Source: CAZJZH01 sp964550465 (GTDB lineage Bacteria > Patescibacteriota > Patescibacteriia > JACRDY01). Taken from it: DNA of 13,753 nucleotides. The notes under the pieces are model-generated. The model searched no databases, had not been told where the DNA came from, and saw only the letters and a list, made by a program, of their open reading frames with translations. Numbering within the stretch: the first letter of the stretch is position 1; each line of letters opens with the position of its first letter. Where the stretch lies: positions 1-13,753 of the forward strand of contig CAZJZH010000031.1 in NCBI GenBank assembly GCA_964550465.1, given 5' to 3'. Positions 5,561 to 11,854 of this stretch are shown here, one piece after another. A program made the position numbers and the translations under genes.

Positions 5561-6412
5561 ATGGAATTTGACAAGGCACAACTGCACCCCGCGACCGAGT
5601 GTTTGACGGATTACGCCAAGAGAAAAAAGACAACCCCAGCAGAAGCTAAACAGTCTCGTGCTCAGATGGTTCGCGCTATCGGTATTAGCGATGATGCAGT
5701 CTATCGACTACTCAAAGCTGCTCGAGAAGGCCAGGCCGGTCTATCAGTAGGTGATACCAAACTGCGACTGATATTCTTTCTGGAGTCAGTTGGATACCGT
5801 ACCGAGGAGTTAGCGCGGCTCAGTAACGAGGCAGTAGTTCTTGGCTATGCGTGGTACAAGGGTCAGATATCTATCGACGACCTACGCAAGGTAGCCAATA
5901 CTGGAAAGATCGCGGTACGACGGTTTCTTAAAGGTGAGTCACCAGAGAAGTCACCCACACGTAAGAAATTATGTCGTTACGCTGTCGAGGACGTAGCTCC
6001 GCAATTAACGGTTGCCGGACAGGCGACACGGGTCGAGGACGCCATCAAGGCTCTGCTGGCCAAGCGCCTGGCGCCAGCTATGGCGGCACTACCAGCTGCG
6101 CCACCTCAAGGTAAAACCGATGGCATCAAATTAGACCCTCGCCAATACCCGCAGCCACCCAAGGTGCCACCGACCATCTCGTTGGCTGACCAGCCGCAAG
6201 ATATGGTTATCCGCATCTTAGCGGCAATGGCGCAAAGCATGTTACCACTAGCTCAGTTGGTTGAAGGCCCTGACTTCAGTGATGACGACCGGCGCCAGTT
6301 ACGCCGATTGGCTGGTGGAACTACCATCTTTGATCTCAGTAACTTGTTCAACAACCTCTGCAGTGAGCGCGCTCGTCGCGGCACTAAGGAAGGAGAAAAC
6401 CATGGCTCGTAA
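5561..6412 (+). CDS. Putative helix-turn-helix protein, partner of the GHKL ATPase
   Basis: A 283-aa protein from the ATG at 5561, chosen for its GAAGGAGG ribosome site; an in-frame TTG at 5546 overlaps that site and is unlikely. Two segments look like helix-turn-helix units: about 33-56 (SRAQMVRAIGISDDAVYRLL) and 103-124 (ISIDDLRKVANTGKIAVRRF). They are separated by a helical stretch, LIFFLESVGYRTEELARLSN. A Pro/Ala/Gln-rich linker (about 170-207) leads to a helical C-terminal region. The last 11 bases overlap the start of the ATPase gene, so the two are translationally coupled and probably act together. Family not recognised; DNA binding is inferred from the motif pattern and basic charge only. 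Confidence 0.75.
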   Translation: MEFDKAQLHPATECLTDYAKRKKTTPAEAKQSRAQMVRAIGISDDAVYRLLKAAREGQAGLSVGDTKLRLIFFLESVGYRTEELARLSNEAVVLGYAWYKGQISIDDLRKVANTGKIAVRRFLKGESPEKSPTRKKLCRYAVEDVAPQLTVAGQATRVEDAIKALLAKRLAPAMAALPAAPPQGKTDGIKLDPRQYPQPPKVPPTISLADQPQDMVIRILAAMAQSMLPLAQLVEGPDFSDDDRRQLRRLAGGTTIFDLSNLFNNLCSERARRGTKEGENHGS

Positions 6413-8117
6413 AAAAACAGCTGATACCAGTGCCATTCACCTACACTTCGGCCATGCCCTAGTGATGTTGGCGGGAAAATATGCCACCTTGCTGGAAACA
6501 GTCTTGGAGGCTGTGCAGAACGCCCTTGATGCCGATGCTCGTAAAGTTCGCGTGGTAATCAACTACAAGGCACGGGTTATCACTGTCTATGACAACGGCC
6601 GAGGGGCTAGTCGAGATCAGTTTGAGAAAGCCTTAAGTGGTATCGCTCGGTCGATTAAACGCAAGGGCAAGATGGGGCGTTTCGGTCTTGGCATGATAGC
6701 GCCGGTTGGGAAGTGTAATAACTTCACCTTCACCTCCTACGATTCGGCGTTAAAGGTATACGCCTGTTGGACTTTTAACACCAGTGATTTGCGGGGTGGT
6801 GAACAGGCAACAGGCATTCCGTACAAACAACAACCCGAGCTCTTCTACGCTAAGAACCCAAAGAAGGCAAAGGCTAGCATCAAGCAGAGTCGGCGCGTGG
6901 TGTGGTGGCGGACTTGTGTTCAGATCAATCAATTCACTGACGATCGGGTTATCAACGCCATTAAGCTGTCTAAGCTGGCGGCTGATATCCAGGTTAAGTA
7001 CGGTCGGGTGATGAAAGATCTGGGCGCAGTAGTAGAACTGGAACTGTTTGATGCCGCTGGCAAAAAACAGGAGCTCAACGTTTACCCGCCAACGCTAGAA
7101 GGTTCGCCACTAGACGAAGTAATAGTCACTGATACTGATGCTGGTAGCGTGGTATTCCGTCTGGCTATCGCCTCAAATAAGCACGGCAAGCGCCGTGGTC
7201 AGGTGGTATTTGGCGAGCTTAACGACAACCATCGTATCGATGCCACGACATTCCTGTTTCCCGTCAGTGGAGATATCTCGCCCGAAGTCCAGTCAGCGTT
7301 GCGGTCCGGTATTTTCGAAGGGGAAATCCTCGGTGAAAAGATCGAGCTGCACCCTAGTCGCAAAAGTTTCAAGGCCAATGCGGCTCTCATGGGCTACTGC
7401 GCTGCCATGGAGACTTGGTTCTTTGATCGCGGTGGTCAGCAGTATATACGAGAGGCACAGGACGAGCGTCGACACGTTCGTTTTCAAGAGGTTGGTCGAC
7501 ACGTACTAGCCTCGCTCGTTTCCTTTATTCGTCAGACTGATGATGAGGGGGCGAGCCTATACCAGCATTTCTCACTAGGCAGCATCGGTGTCAACCACAC
7601 GCCGCCGCTGCCAGGCCAAGAGGTGGGACAGGACGACATTACCGCCATCACCGCCCTTGAGCCTGTACAAGACAAGACAGCTAATACTTCGAGTAAGCCC
7701 GGTAAGCAGAGTCCGCCAAAAAAAGAGCGGCCGGGTCACCACCCTGCCACCGTTGCTGGACCAAAGGGTAAGCGACGGACAGAGGTGAAGAGCTCCAGCG
7801 TTGGCTTGCATATCCGCTTCGAGGAAATGCGCGGTAGTAGCGACGTTTACGAATTTGATGTCGAACGAGGAACCATCATCTTTAATGTTCGTCATCCTTT
7901 ATTCGTAGCCTGCGACGAAAAGAGCGCTAACGCCTTGAGTGAGTTTGTGCTCGCCGTCTGTTTGGACGCATTGGCTCAGCTCCGGGTGGTTACAGCTATT
8001 CCTGATTCTGAAAGCGCCCTCAAGCAAGCCTTTACCTTGGCGTTAGAGGCAAAGACGTTTATTATCCTCAACCAAAATACCATCAAACGACGACTGCCCA
8101 AGAGGGCAGCTTCGTAG
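6402..8117 (+). CDS. GHKL-type ATPase (MORC/HSP90-like)
   Basis: A 571-aa protein from the ATG at 6402 (ribosome site AAGGAAGGAG). Bergerat-fold motifs are clear: N-box EAVQNALDA (Glu36, Asn40, Asp43), G1 box DNGRG (64-68) and G2 box GRFGLG (92-97). A transducer-like middle region (about 150-400) contains SRKSFKAN, where a lysine could serve as the ATP-sensing residue. A low-complexity basic linker lies at about 425-465. A C-terminal domain includes YEFDVERGTIIFNVRHPLF. No His-kinase phosphoacceptor domain and no MutL C-terminal signature are visible. Proteins of this class use ATP-driven dimer closure, often on DNA, and prokaryotic MORC-like ATPases occur with restriction or defence genes. 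No nuclease is seen here. The fold is firm; the role is not known. Confidence 0.88.
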   Translation: MARKKTADTSAIHLHFGHALVMLAGKYATLLETVLEAVQNALDADARKVRVVINYKARVITVYDNGRGASRDQFEKALSGIARSIKRKGKMGRFGLGMIAPVGKCNNFTFTSYDSALKVYACWTFNTSDLRGGEQATGIPYKQQPELFYAKNPKKAKASIKQSRRVVWWRTCVQINQFTDDRVINAIKLSKLAADIQVKYGRVMKDLGAVVELELFDAAGKKQELNVYPPTLEGSPLDEVIVTDTDAGSVVFRLAIASNKHGKRRGQVVFGELNDNHRIDATTFLFPVSGDISPEVQSALRSGIFEGEILGEKIELHPSRKSFKANAALMGYCAAMETWFFDRGGQQYIREAQDERRHVRFQEVGRHVLASLVSFIRQTDDEGASLYQHFSLGSIGVNHTPPLPGQEVGQDDITAITALEPVQDKTANTSSKPGKQSPPKKERPGHHPATVAGPKGKRRTEVKSSSVGLHIRFEEMRGSSDVYEFDVERGTIIFNVRHPLFVACDEKSANALSEFVLAVCLDALAQLRVVTAIPDSESALKQAFTLALEAKTFIILNQNTIKRRLPKRAAS

Positions 8118-8131
8118 CAACACAACACATC

Positions 8132-8157
8132 GCCGCCCCTCCACGGGGGCGGCTTTT
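8132..8157 (+). terminator. Terminator of the GHKL operon
   Basis: GCCGCCCC (8132-8139) pairs with GGGGCGGC (8146-8153), followed by TTTT, 15 bases past the ATPase stop. Confidence 0.85.
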
Positions 8158-8197
8158 CTTATACTATCACTGCAACTACTTGATTTTGCTTAGATAT

Positions 8198-8205
8198 GCT
8201 ATACT
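8198..8205 (+). promoter_or_regulatory. Extended -10 promoter of the dsbA-like gene
   Basis: TGC directly before TATACT, in the context TATGCTATACT, which matches the extended -10 at 1488 and 2795. No convincing -35. Expected start is near 8212, with a leader of about 53 bases lacking an SD site. Confidence 0.5.
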
Positions 8206-8264
8206 GCTCGTACGCTCAAATTCTGAGTAATTCCGGGCACCTTTAATCATAAATAGATATTCTT

Positions 8265-9005
8265 ATGAGCGACCAGCTCAAAGTAACGCCAAAGAGCTCA
8301 TTTATTATGGGCCTGATCGGAGGGATCTTGGTTATCTGTACCATCGGCTTTATTGTCTTGCTGATCGGTACGCTTGGTGACGACGACAACCGAGCTGCTA
8401 ACAATAACCAACCGTCACTAGCCGTTAATACCGGTGGCACCAACCCGACTCCATCAGCACCAAGTGCCGCGGTCAGCGTGAAGCCTGTTACTGACGATGA
8501 TAAAATTCGTGGTGACGTGAACGCGCCAATTACAGTCATTGAATACTCAGACCTCGACTGTCCGTTCTGTGGCCGCTTCCATGAAACCATGGTCCAAGTG
8601 TTAGACCAGTATGATGGTGACGTCCGCTGGGTTTACCGCCACTTCCCATTGACCAGTCTGCACCCTGAAGCCGCTAAGAAGGCCGAAGGCGCCGAGTGTG
8701 CCAATGAATTGGGTGGTAATGACGCCTTCTGGCAGTACACCGACAAGCTGTTTGAGAACAGCGTCTCTCTCAGCCAGCTCGGCAGCGTAGCTGAACAGAT
8801 TGGCTTGAACCGCAGTTCGTTTGAGGACTGTCTCAACAGTGGTAAGTACGCCGGCTTAGTAGCCCAGCAGGGTAACGACGCTGTAGCTGCCGGTGGTACC
8901 GGTACGCCGTACAGCATCATCGTTGATGCTGATGGCAACACCACGCCGATCAACGGTGCCGTACCAATCAGTCGTATCCAGACTGTGGTAGACGCCGCGC
9001 TCTAG
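8265..9005 (+). CDS. Membrane-anchored DsbA-like thiol-disulfide oxidoreductase
   Basis: A 246-aa protein. An N-terminal membrane anchor (about 14-37) is followed by a Ser/Pro/Asn-rich linker (40-75) and a DsbA-type thioredoxin domain (80-246). The active site is DLDCPFC (Cys99, Cys102). The cis-proline loop is GTGTP (Pro215). Two further cysteines, 145 and 189, lie in the helical insertion and may form a structural disulfide. The catalytic domain faces outside the membrane, where it would make or shuffle disulfides in secreted proteins. The ccdA-like gene follows after 27 bases, so the pair is a thiol-redox operon. No SD site. Length and layout fit the anchored DsbA (Thioredoxin_4) proteins common in CPR and Gram-positive bacteria. 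Confidence 0.92.
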   Translation: MSDQLKVTPKSSFIMGLIGGILVICTIGFIVLLIGTLGDDDNRAANNNQPSLAVNTGGTNPTPSAPSAAVSVKPVTDDDKIRGDVNAPITVIEYSDLDCPFCGRFHETMVQVLDQYDGDVRWVYRHFPLTSLHPEAAKKAEGAECANELGGNDAFWQYTDKLFENSVSLSQLGSVAEQIGLNRSSFEDCLNSGKYAGLVAQQGNDAVAAGGTGTPYSIIVDADGNTTPINGAVPISRIQTVVDAAL

Positions 9006-9016
9006 TCCGTTTATTG

Positions 9017-9088
9017 CAGAAGACCGCCGCATATGTTGTTTGATGTTTCTCTGACCGCCGCATTTGTCGGCGGTCTTCTGTCTTTTTT
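9017..9088 (+). promoter_or_regulatory. Two competing hairpins over the ccdA start codon, with a following T run
   Basis: CAGAAGACCGCCG (9017-9029) is the exact reverse complement of CGGCGGTCTTCTG (9068-9080) and would enclose the start codon (9033-9035) in its loop. The same right arm can instead pair with the nearer GACCGCCG (9053-9060), leaving a 7-base loop. TTTTTT follows at 9083-9088, giving the shape of an intrinsic terminator placed inside the first 20 codons. Confidence 0.6.
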
Positions 9089-9902
9089 GGCCCCCTGTGG
9101 TGCCCTGGTGCTGCCCAACTTTTTTGTCTATACGTTTAAAGAGCGCTCACGGTTAGTCCGGGCGACGTTTCTCTTTTGGCTAGGTTTCATCAGCGTCTTC
9201 ATCCCCTTCAGTTTAGGGGTCAGCTTGGTGGTCCAGACGTTGATTATTCACCGCGCCACCCTAGTGTGGCTGGCCGGCTTGCTACTGATCCTCTTTGGTG
9301 TTCTGTCATTTTTTGGTAAAGGCTTGCATACTGCTATCCCGCAACTAGGTAAAAACCGCCAACACAAAAATGACAGCTTCGGTGTCTACCTACTGGGTAT
9401 CACCTACAGTTTTTTGCTGGCCGGTTGTTCGGCACCTATCTTGGGTAGTATTGTTACCCTTGCCTCGTTGGCACCAAGTAAACTGCACGGCCTACTACTG
9501 CTGCTTGTCTACAGTCTCGGTTTACTGCTACCATTTTTCATCTTAGCCTTGGTGGCTGATCGGTCTAATTTTGCCAATAGTAAATTTGTCCGCGGTACCA
9601 CTTTCAGCTGGCAGTTGTTTGGTCAGTCATTTTCTATTCATTCGACCAATCTTATTTCTGCTGGGCTGTTTGTGTTGGTTGGTGGGCTGATGATTATCAC
9701 CAACGGTCACTTTTTTACTGATCAGTGGAGGGATGGTAGTTTGTTTGACTGGTATCTCAATACTAATGAGTGGCTGCTCAACACCACTGGCCTGACTGAT
9801 GTCTTTGTTGTTATTGGCGTTATTATTCTCTTCGGCGGTATCTGGGCACTACGCCGTCGTCAGCGCAGCCAGCAGTCCACCTTGAAAGATCAGAGTCAGT
9901 AA
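9033..9902 (+). CDS. CcdA/DsbD-family transmembrane thiol-electron carrier
   Basis: A 289-aa, strongly hydrophobic protein with the two half-site cysteines of the CcdA family: FLAPCGALVLP (Cys22, first helix) and LLAGCSAPILG (Cys132, fourth helix). The remaining predicted helices are followed by a basic C-terminus (RRRQR). CcdA moves reducing equivalents from cytoplasmic thioredoxin across the membrane to an exported thiol protein. Following the DsbA-like gene, the likely partner is that protein, which would make the pair a reducing or isomerising rather than purely oxidising system. The start at 9033 is fixed because the first helix with Cys22 begins at once. No SD site; the start region lies in a strong potential hairpin. 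There is an extra region with two further helices after about residue 200, longer than minimal CcdA. Confidence 0.88.
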   Translation: MLFDVSLTAAFVGGLLSFLAPCGALVLPNFFVYTFKERSRLVRATFLFWLGFISVFIPFSLGVSLVVQTLIIHRATLVWLAGLLLILFGVLSFFGKGLHTAIPQLGKNRQHKNDSFGVYLLGITYSFLLAGCSAPILGSIVTLASLAPSKLHGLLLLLVYSLGLLLPFFILALVADRSNFANSKFVRGTTFSWQLFGQSFSIHSTNLISAGLFVLVGGLMIITNGHFFTDQWRDGSLFDWYLNTNEWLLNTTGLTDVFVVIGVIILFGGIWALRRRQRSQQSTLKDQSQ

Positions 9903-9980
9903 GGTAGACTACACTTCGACCTGACGATAAAAATATCCAGATAGCGGGTATCGCCCGCCTGCAACGCTTCGCGTAGCGAT

Positions 9981-10005
9981 GCGGGCAGGTATAGCGGTTA
10001 CTATT
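9981..10005 (+). pseudogene. Degraded copy of the tRNA-Gly 5' half
   Basis: About 20 of 25 positions match tRNA-Gly 10089-10114 with one gap, including GGTATA, GGTTA and TATT in the same order and spacing (acceptor strand and D-arm). Confidence 0.5.
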
Positions 10006-10006
10006 T

Positions 10007-10063
10007 CCACTCATACTCCTTCGGAGTTGAGTGGACGAGCTCACAGCTGTAGCTGATGAGCTC
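10007..10063 (+). ncRNA. Twin-hairpin RNA module, copy 2 (before tRNA-Gly)
   Basis: Hairpin 1: CCACTCA, bulged T10014, ACTCC, loop TTC, GGAGT, TGAGTGG (10007-10034). A two-base linker follows. Hairpin 2: GAGCTCA, CAGC, loop TGTA, GCTG, bulged A10056, TGAGCTC (10037-10063). It has the same plan as 3391-3449, with changed base pairs that keep pairing. Confidence 0.55.
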
Positions 10064-10088
10064 GCCAGTAACCTATCATCCCCTGACA

Positions 10089-10160
10089 GCGAGCGTGGTA
10101 TAATGGTTATTATTCTAGCCTTCCAAGCTAGCGATGCCGGTTCGATTCCGGTCGCTCGCT
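10089..10160 (+). tRNA. tRNA-Gly (TCC) with an extended acceptor helix
   Basis: Acceptor GCGAGCG/CGCTCGC, anticodon stem CTAGC/GCTAG with loop CTTCCAA (TCC), T-arm GCCGG/CCGGT with TTCGATT, discriminator T. CCA is not encoded. CTGACA (10083-10088) and TGTCAG (10160-10165) extend the acceptor helix by 6 pairs and include the discriminator base, as at tRNA-Phe. Confidence 0.93.
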
Positions 10161-10209
10161 GTCAGTGAGTGACCACTCTGCTTACCCGCTATTTGGATAG
10201 TTGATCGGC

Positions 10210-10240
10210 AAAAATTCCCATCCACTCGATGGGAGTTTTT
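10210..10240 (+). terminator. Bidirectional terminator after tRNA-Gly
   Basis: A 13-bp stem (10210-10222 with 10228-10240, one G-U), loop CACTC, with A and T runs at both ends. Confidence 0.8.
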
Positions 10241-10265
10241 GTTTATTGGTTTCTGACGGTGTTCA

Positions 10266-10294
10266 TTGACTTTTGTATGTTTTTATAGTAACGT
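10266..10294 (+). promoter_or_regulatory. Possible promoter of the 331-aa membrane-protein gene
   Basis: TTGACT (10266-10271), 17 bases, TAACGT (10289-10294, weak). It lies upstream of an AAGGAG site (10326-10331) and the ATG at 10339. Confidence 0.4.
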
Positions 10295-10401
10295 CTGAGT
10301 ATTCGTTCACTGACAATTACAACACAAGGAGTGCGGGTATGGAGTAAAGTGCCTTCCTACTAACGGTCTGGTCAATTGGAGGCTGGATCCTGAAAATTGT
10401 T

Positions 10402-11397
10402 GTGGGTCTGGCGGCGTTCTATCTCGTCGTCTACATTCCTGGCTGGCTGATCTACATCAACCGTTTACGGCAGCATCCGGGTCAGAATAACGCCATCATT
10501 GTCAACCAGGATGGTTCCGTCGCTTTGCGACGACACGGCTTCATCTGGCAGAAAATTCGCTCCACCTATCGCTTCAACATGGAGTATTACCACAACACCA
10601 GTTTATGGGACACGAACGGTAATCTCTGCCCCATCGGAGCTCGCTTTTTCTGGGGCATCGCTGTTTTTCCCTTCATCAATGTGATCGTTGACACATTCTC
10701 TCTGGCCGTTAAGCCACTGCAAACGACCTTTCAGCCAATCTGGCAAGGCATTCCGGACGAAGAGGTTTTTGAGGCATGGCTAAGCGGCATAAAGAACGCC
10801 CCGTCAGTCAAAGACGGAGTCAGTTTTTGGCAGCACTGCAAAAAGATTGGCAGTGCCATACTGGACGTAACATGGACCCTGGAAGTGATTGCCTCACCAT
10901 TCGTAGCTTTCGCCCTGTTGATCGCAGCGATTTTCTGGGTGGCAAAAGGGGTCCTTAAGATTCTGTGGCGGCTGCTATCTTTGCAGGTGCCGACGGGACC
11001 AACGCTATTTCCTGGCTGGAGCTTCTGGGACAATGAAGAACCTAGTCCGATATGGGAGTATTTGGGCCTAGGAGTGGCGTTAAGCATATTATTCAGCTTT
11101 GCGTCTTACCTCCTGATGTCGATCCTTACGCCAATCATTCTCTGGACGTTGTATGGCGTTGGATGGGTTAACGAAGGTGATGCCGCTTCAACTGCTTTGG
11201 CTGTGCTGTTTTTAGCTATCGGGGCGGTTTTGCTACTAGCAGCTTTCCTTGACTCCCGAGATACGCCAGCCCCTAAAGAGTCAAACCCTGTCTTTGTCTT
11301 CATCAGCGCCTGGTTGCGTGCCAAACACGGCCAACTGTGCCCGCCGGTGGAGTTTCTCGACCCAGAGGAGGATGGTGCGGAGACCGCGTCGGCCTAA
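10402..11397 (+). CDS. Uncharacterised multi-pass membrane protein with an interrupted N-terminus
   Basis: The open frame from GTG 10402 gives 331 aa. Hydrophobic segments lie at about 1-19, 82-103, 161-192, 220-252 and 263-283. A soluble loop (about 20-78) begins near RLRQHPG, and the C-terminal tail is acidic. The best start is upstream: AAGGAG (10326-10331), 7 bases, then ATG at 10339 in the same frame. That reading is ATG GAG TAA, and after the stop the frame continues with hydrophobic codons (SAFLLTVWSIGGWILKIV) straight into this protein. Either codon 3 is a nonsense change, or translation restarts, for example at GTG 10402 or at CTG 10390, which has GGAGG 7 bases before it. Family not recognised. 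A terminator follows at 11414. Confidence 0.7.
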   Translation: MGLAAFYLVVYIPGWLIYINRLRQHPGQNNAIIVNQDGSVALRRHGFIWQKIRSTYRFNMEYYHNTSLWDTNGNLCPIGARFFWGIAVFPFINVIVDTFSLAVKPLQTTFQPIWQGIPDEEVFEAWLSGIKNAPSVKDGVSFWQHCKKIGSAILDVTWTLEVIASPFVAFALLIAAIFWVAKGVLKILWRLLSLQVPTGPTLFPGWSFWDNEEPSPIWEYLGLGVALSILFSFASYLLMSILTPIILWTLYGVGWVNEGDAASTALAVLFLAIGAVLLLAAFLDSRDTPAPKESNPVFVFISAWLRAKHGQLCPPVEFLDPEEDGAETASA

Positions 11398-11413
11398 CAC
11401 ACACGCGTGTATA

Positions 11414-11437
11414 ACCCGCTCTTCGGAGCGGGTTTTT
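11414..11437 (+). terminator. Terminator of the 331-aa gene
   Basis: ACCCGCTC, loop TTCG, GAGCGGGT (11414-11433), then T residues. A perfect palindrome ACACGCGTGT lies just before it (11401-11410). Confidence 0.9.
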
Positions 11438-11483
11438 GTATATCAAAATATATCTATGAGTGGGGATAAAAACAGGCGATATA

Positions 11484-11512
11484 TTGACAAATATATTTAA
11501 ATATGATATGAT
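11484..11512 (+). promoter_or_regulatory. Strong promoter of the Cys/His-rich small protein
   Basis: TTGACA (11484-11489, consensus), 17 bases, TATGAT (11507-11512). The region is very AT-rich, with the small palindromes AAATATATTT and TATATTTAAATATG overlapping the spacer, which could serve as an operator. A hairpin GCCTA-TTG-TAGGC lies in the leader (11543-11555). Confidence 0.75.
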
Positions 11513-11574
11513 TCATAATCACGTTATTTAAAACTAAAAACCGCCTATTGTAGGCACAGACAGAGGAGAACGTC

Positions 11575-11799
11575 ATGGGAACGCAAGCACGCTTCAAAGT
11601 CACCTGCACCTGTGACCATCACTTCTCGGTGGCCACCAATAGCCGCCTTGGCGTGTTGTGTCAGGCGCACCACATGGCCGGCCACCTGGAGGAGTTGGTG
11701 GTGCCGACTGAGCACTGCCCGCACTGCAAGGAAGAGTTGACCGCCCGCGCCCAGCGGGTGATCGAGCATCACCGACAACACGCGGCCACCGGCCGCTAA
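11575..11799 (+). CDS. Small Cys/His-rich protein, probable zinc-binding
   Basis: A 74-aa protein, start fixed by AGAGGAG 6-7 bases before the ATG. It has five cysteines and many histidines: CTCDHH (11-16), LCQAHHMAGH (28-37) and HCPHC (47-51). CPHC is a typical zinc knuckle and could pair with Cys11/Cys13 in a zinc-ribbon-like fold; the rest is a basic helix (REL-type tail ending HHRQHAATGR). No family recognised. A consensus promoter and a strong terminator make it a stand-alone unit likely to be well expressed. A longer frame on the opposite strand has no ribosome site or promoter. Confidence 0.7.
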   Translation: MGTQARFKVTCTCDHHFSVATNSRLGVLCQAHHMAGHLEELVVPTEHCPHCKEELTARAQRVIEHHRQHAATGR

Positions 11800-11819
11800 C
11801 AACAGTCACAAAGAAAAGA

Positions 11820-11842
11820 CCGCGCCGACAGGCGCGGTTTTT
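11820..11842 (+). terminator. Terminator of the Cys/His-rich gene
   Basis: CCGCGCC, loop GACA, GGCGCGG (11820-11837), then TTTTT. Confidence 0.9.
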
Positions 11843-11854
11843 CTGTTCAAAAAG

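Larger units (their letters stand above)
9903..10088 (+). other. Gene-free folded region upstream of tRNA-Gly
   Basis: No coding region. From left to right: the 5' arm of a long-range helix (9934-9950); a hairpin GCCCGC/GCGGGC (9953-9958 with 9981-9986) around CGCT/AGCG; a degraded tRNA-Gly 5' copy (9981-10005); and a three-way junction closed by GGTTACT (9996-10002) and AGTAACC (10067-10073) that holds the twin hairpins. No convincing promoter for tRNA-Gly was found, so it may be co-transcribed with ccdA. Confidence 0.6.
9934..10199 (+). ncRNA. Large folded RNA element enclosing tRNA-Gly
   Basis: TATCCAGATAGCGGGTA (9934-9950) pairs with TACCCGCTATTTGGATA (10183-10199) over 17 base pairs (16 Watson-Crick, one G-U). 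Inside are one hairpin, a three-way junction, and tRNA-Gly on a 13-bp acceptor helix. Nearly all of the 266 bases can be placed in helices. A terminator follows at 10210. The element might be a processed precursor, a stable RNA, or the DNA of a palindromic mobile element. Confidence 0.55.

Noticed and set aside
6261..6401. Longer start for the GHKL ATPase
   Set aside because: It would overlap the upstream gene by about 150 bases; the ATG at 6402 has a strong SD site at the right distance.
10044..10075. Hammerhead ribozyme core (CTGATGA in hairpin 2 before tRNA-Gly)
   Set aside because: No GAAA partner or proper three-helix arrangement, and the copy at 3422-3449 has CCGATGA, which breaks the core.
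10339..10347. Alternative genetic code explaining the TAA at codon 3
   Set aside because: TAA clearly ends other genes in the window (for example the ATPase partner and ZIP), and known CPR recoding concerns TGA, which is also used as a stop here.
11545..11802. 85-aa minus-strand frame opposite the Cys/His-rich gene
   Set aside because: No ribosome site or promoter; the plus-strand gene has both, plus a terminator and a meaningful Cys/His pattern.
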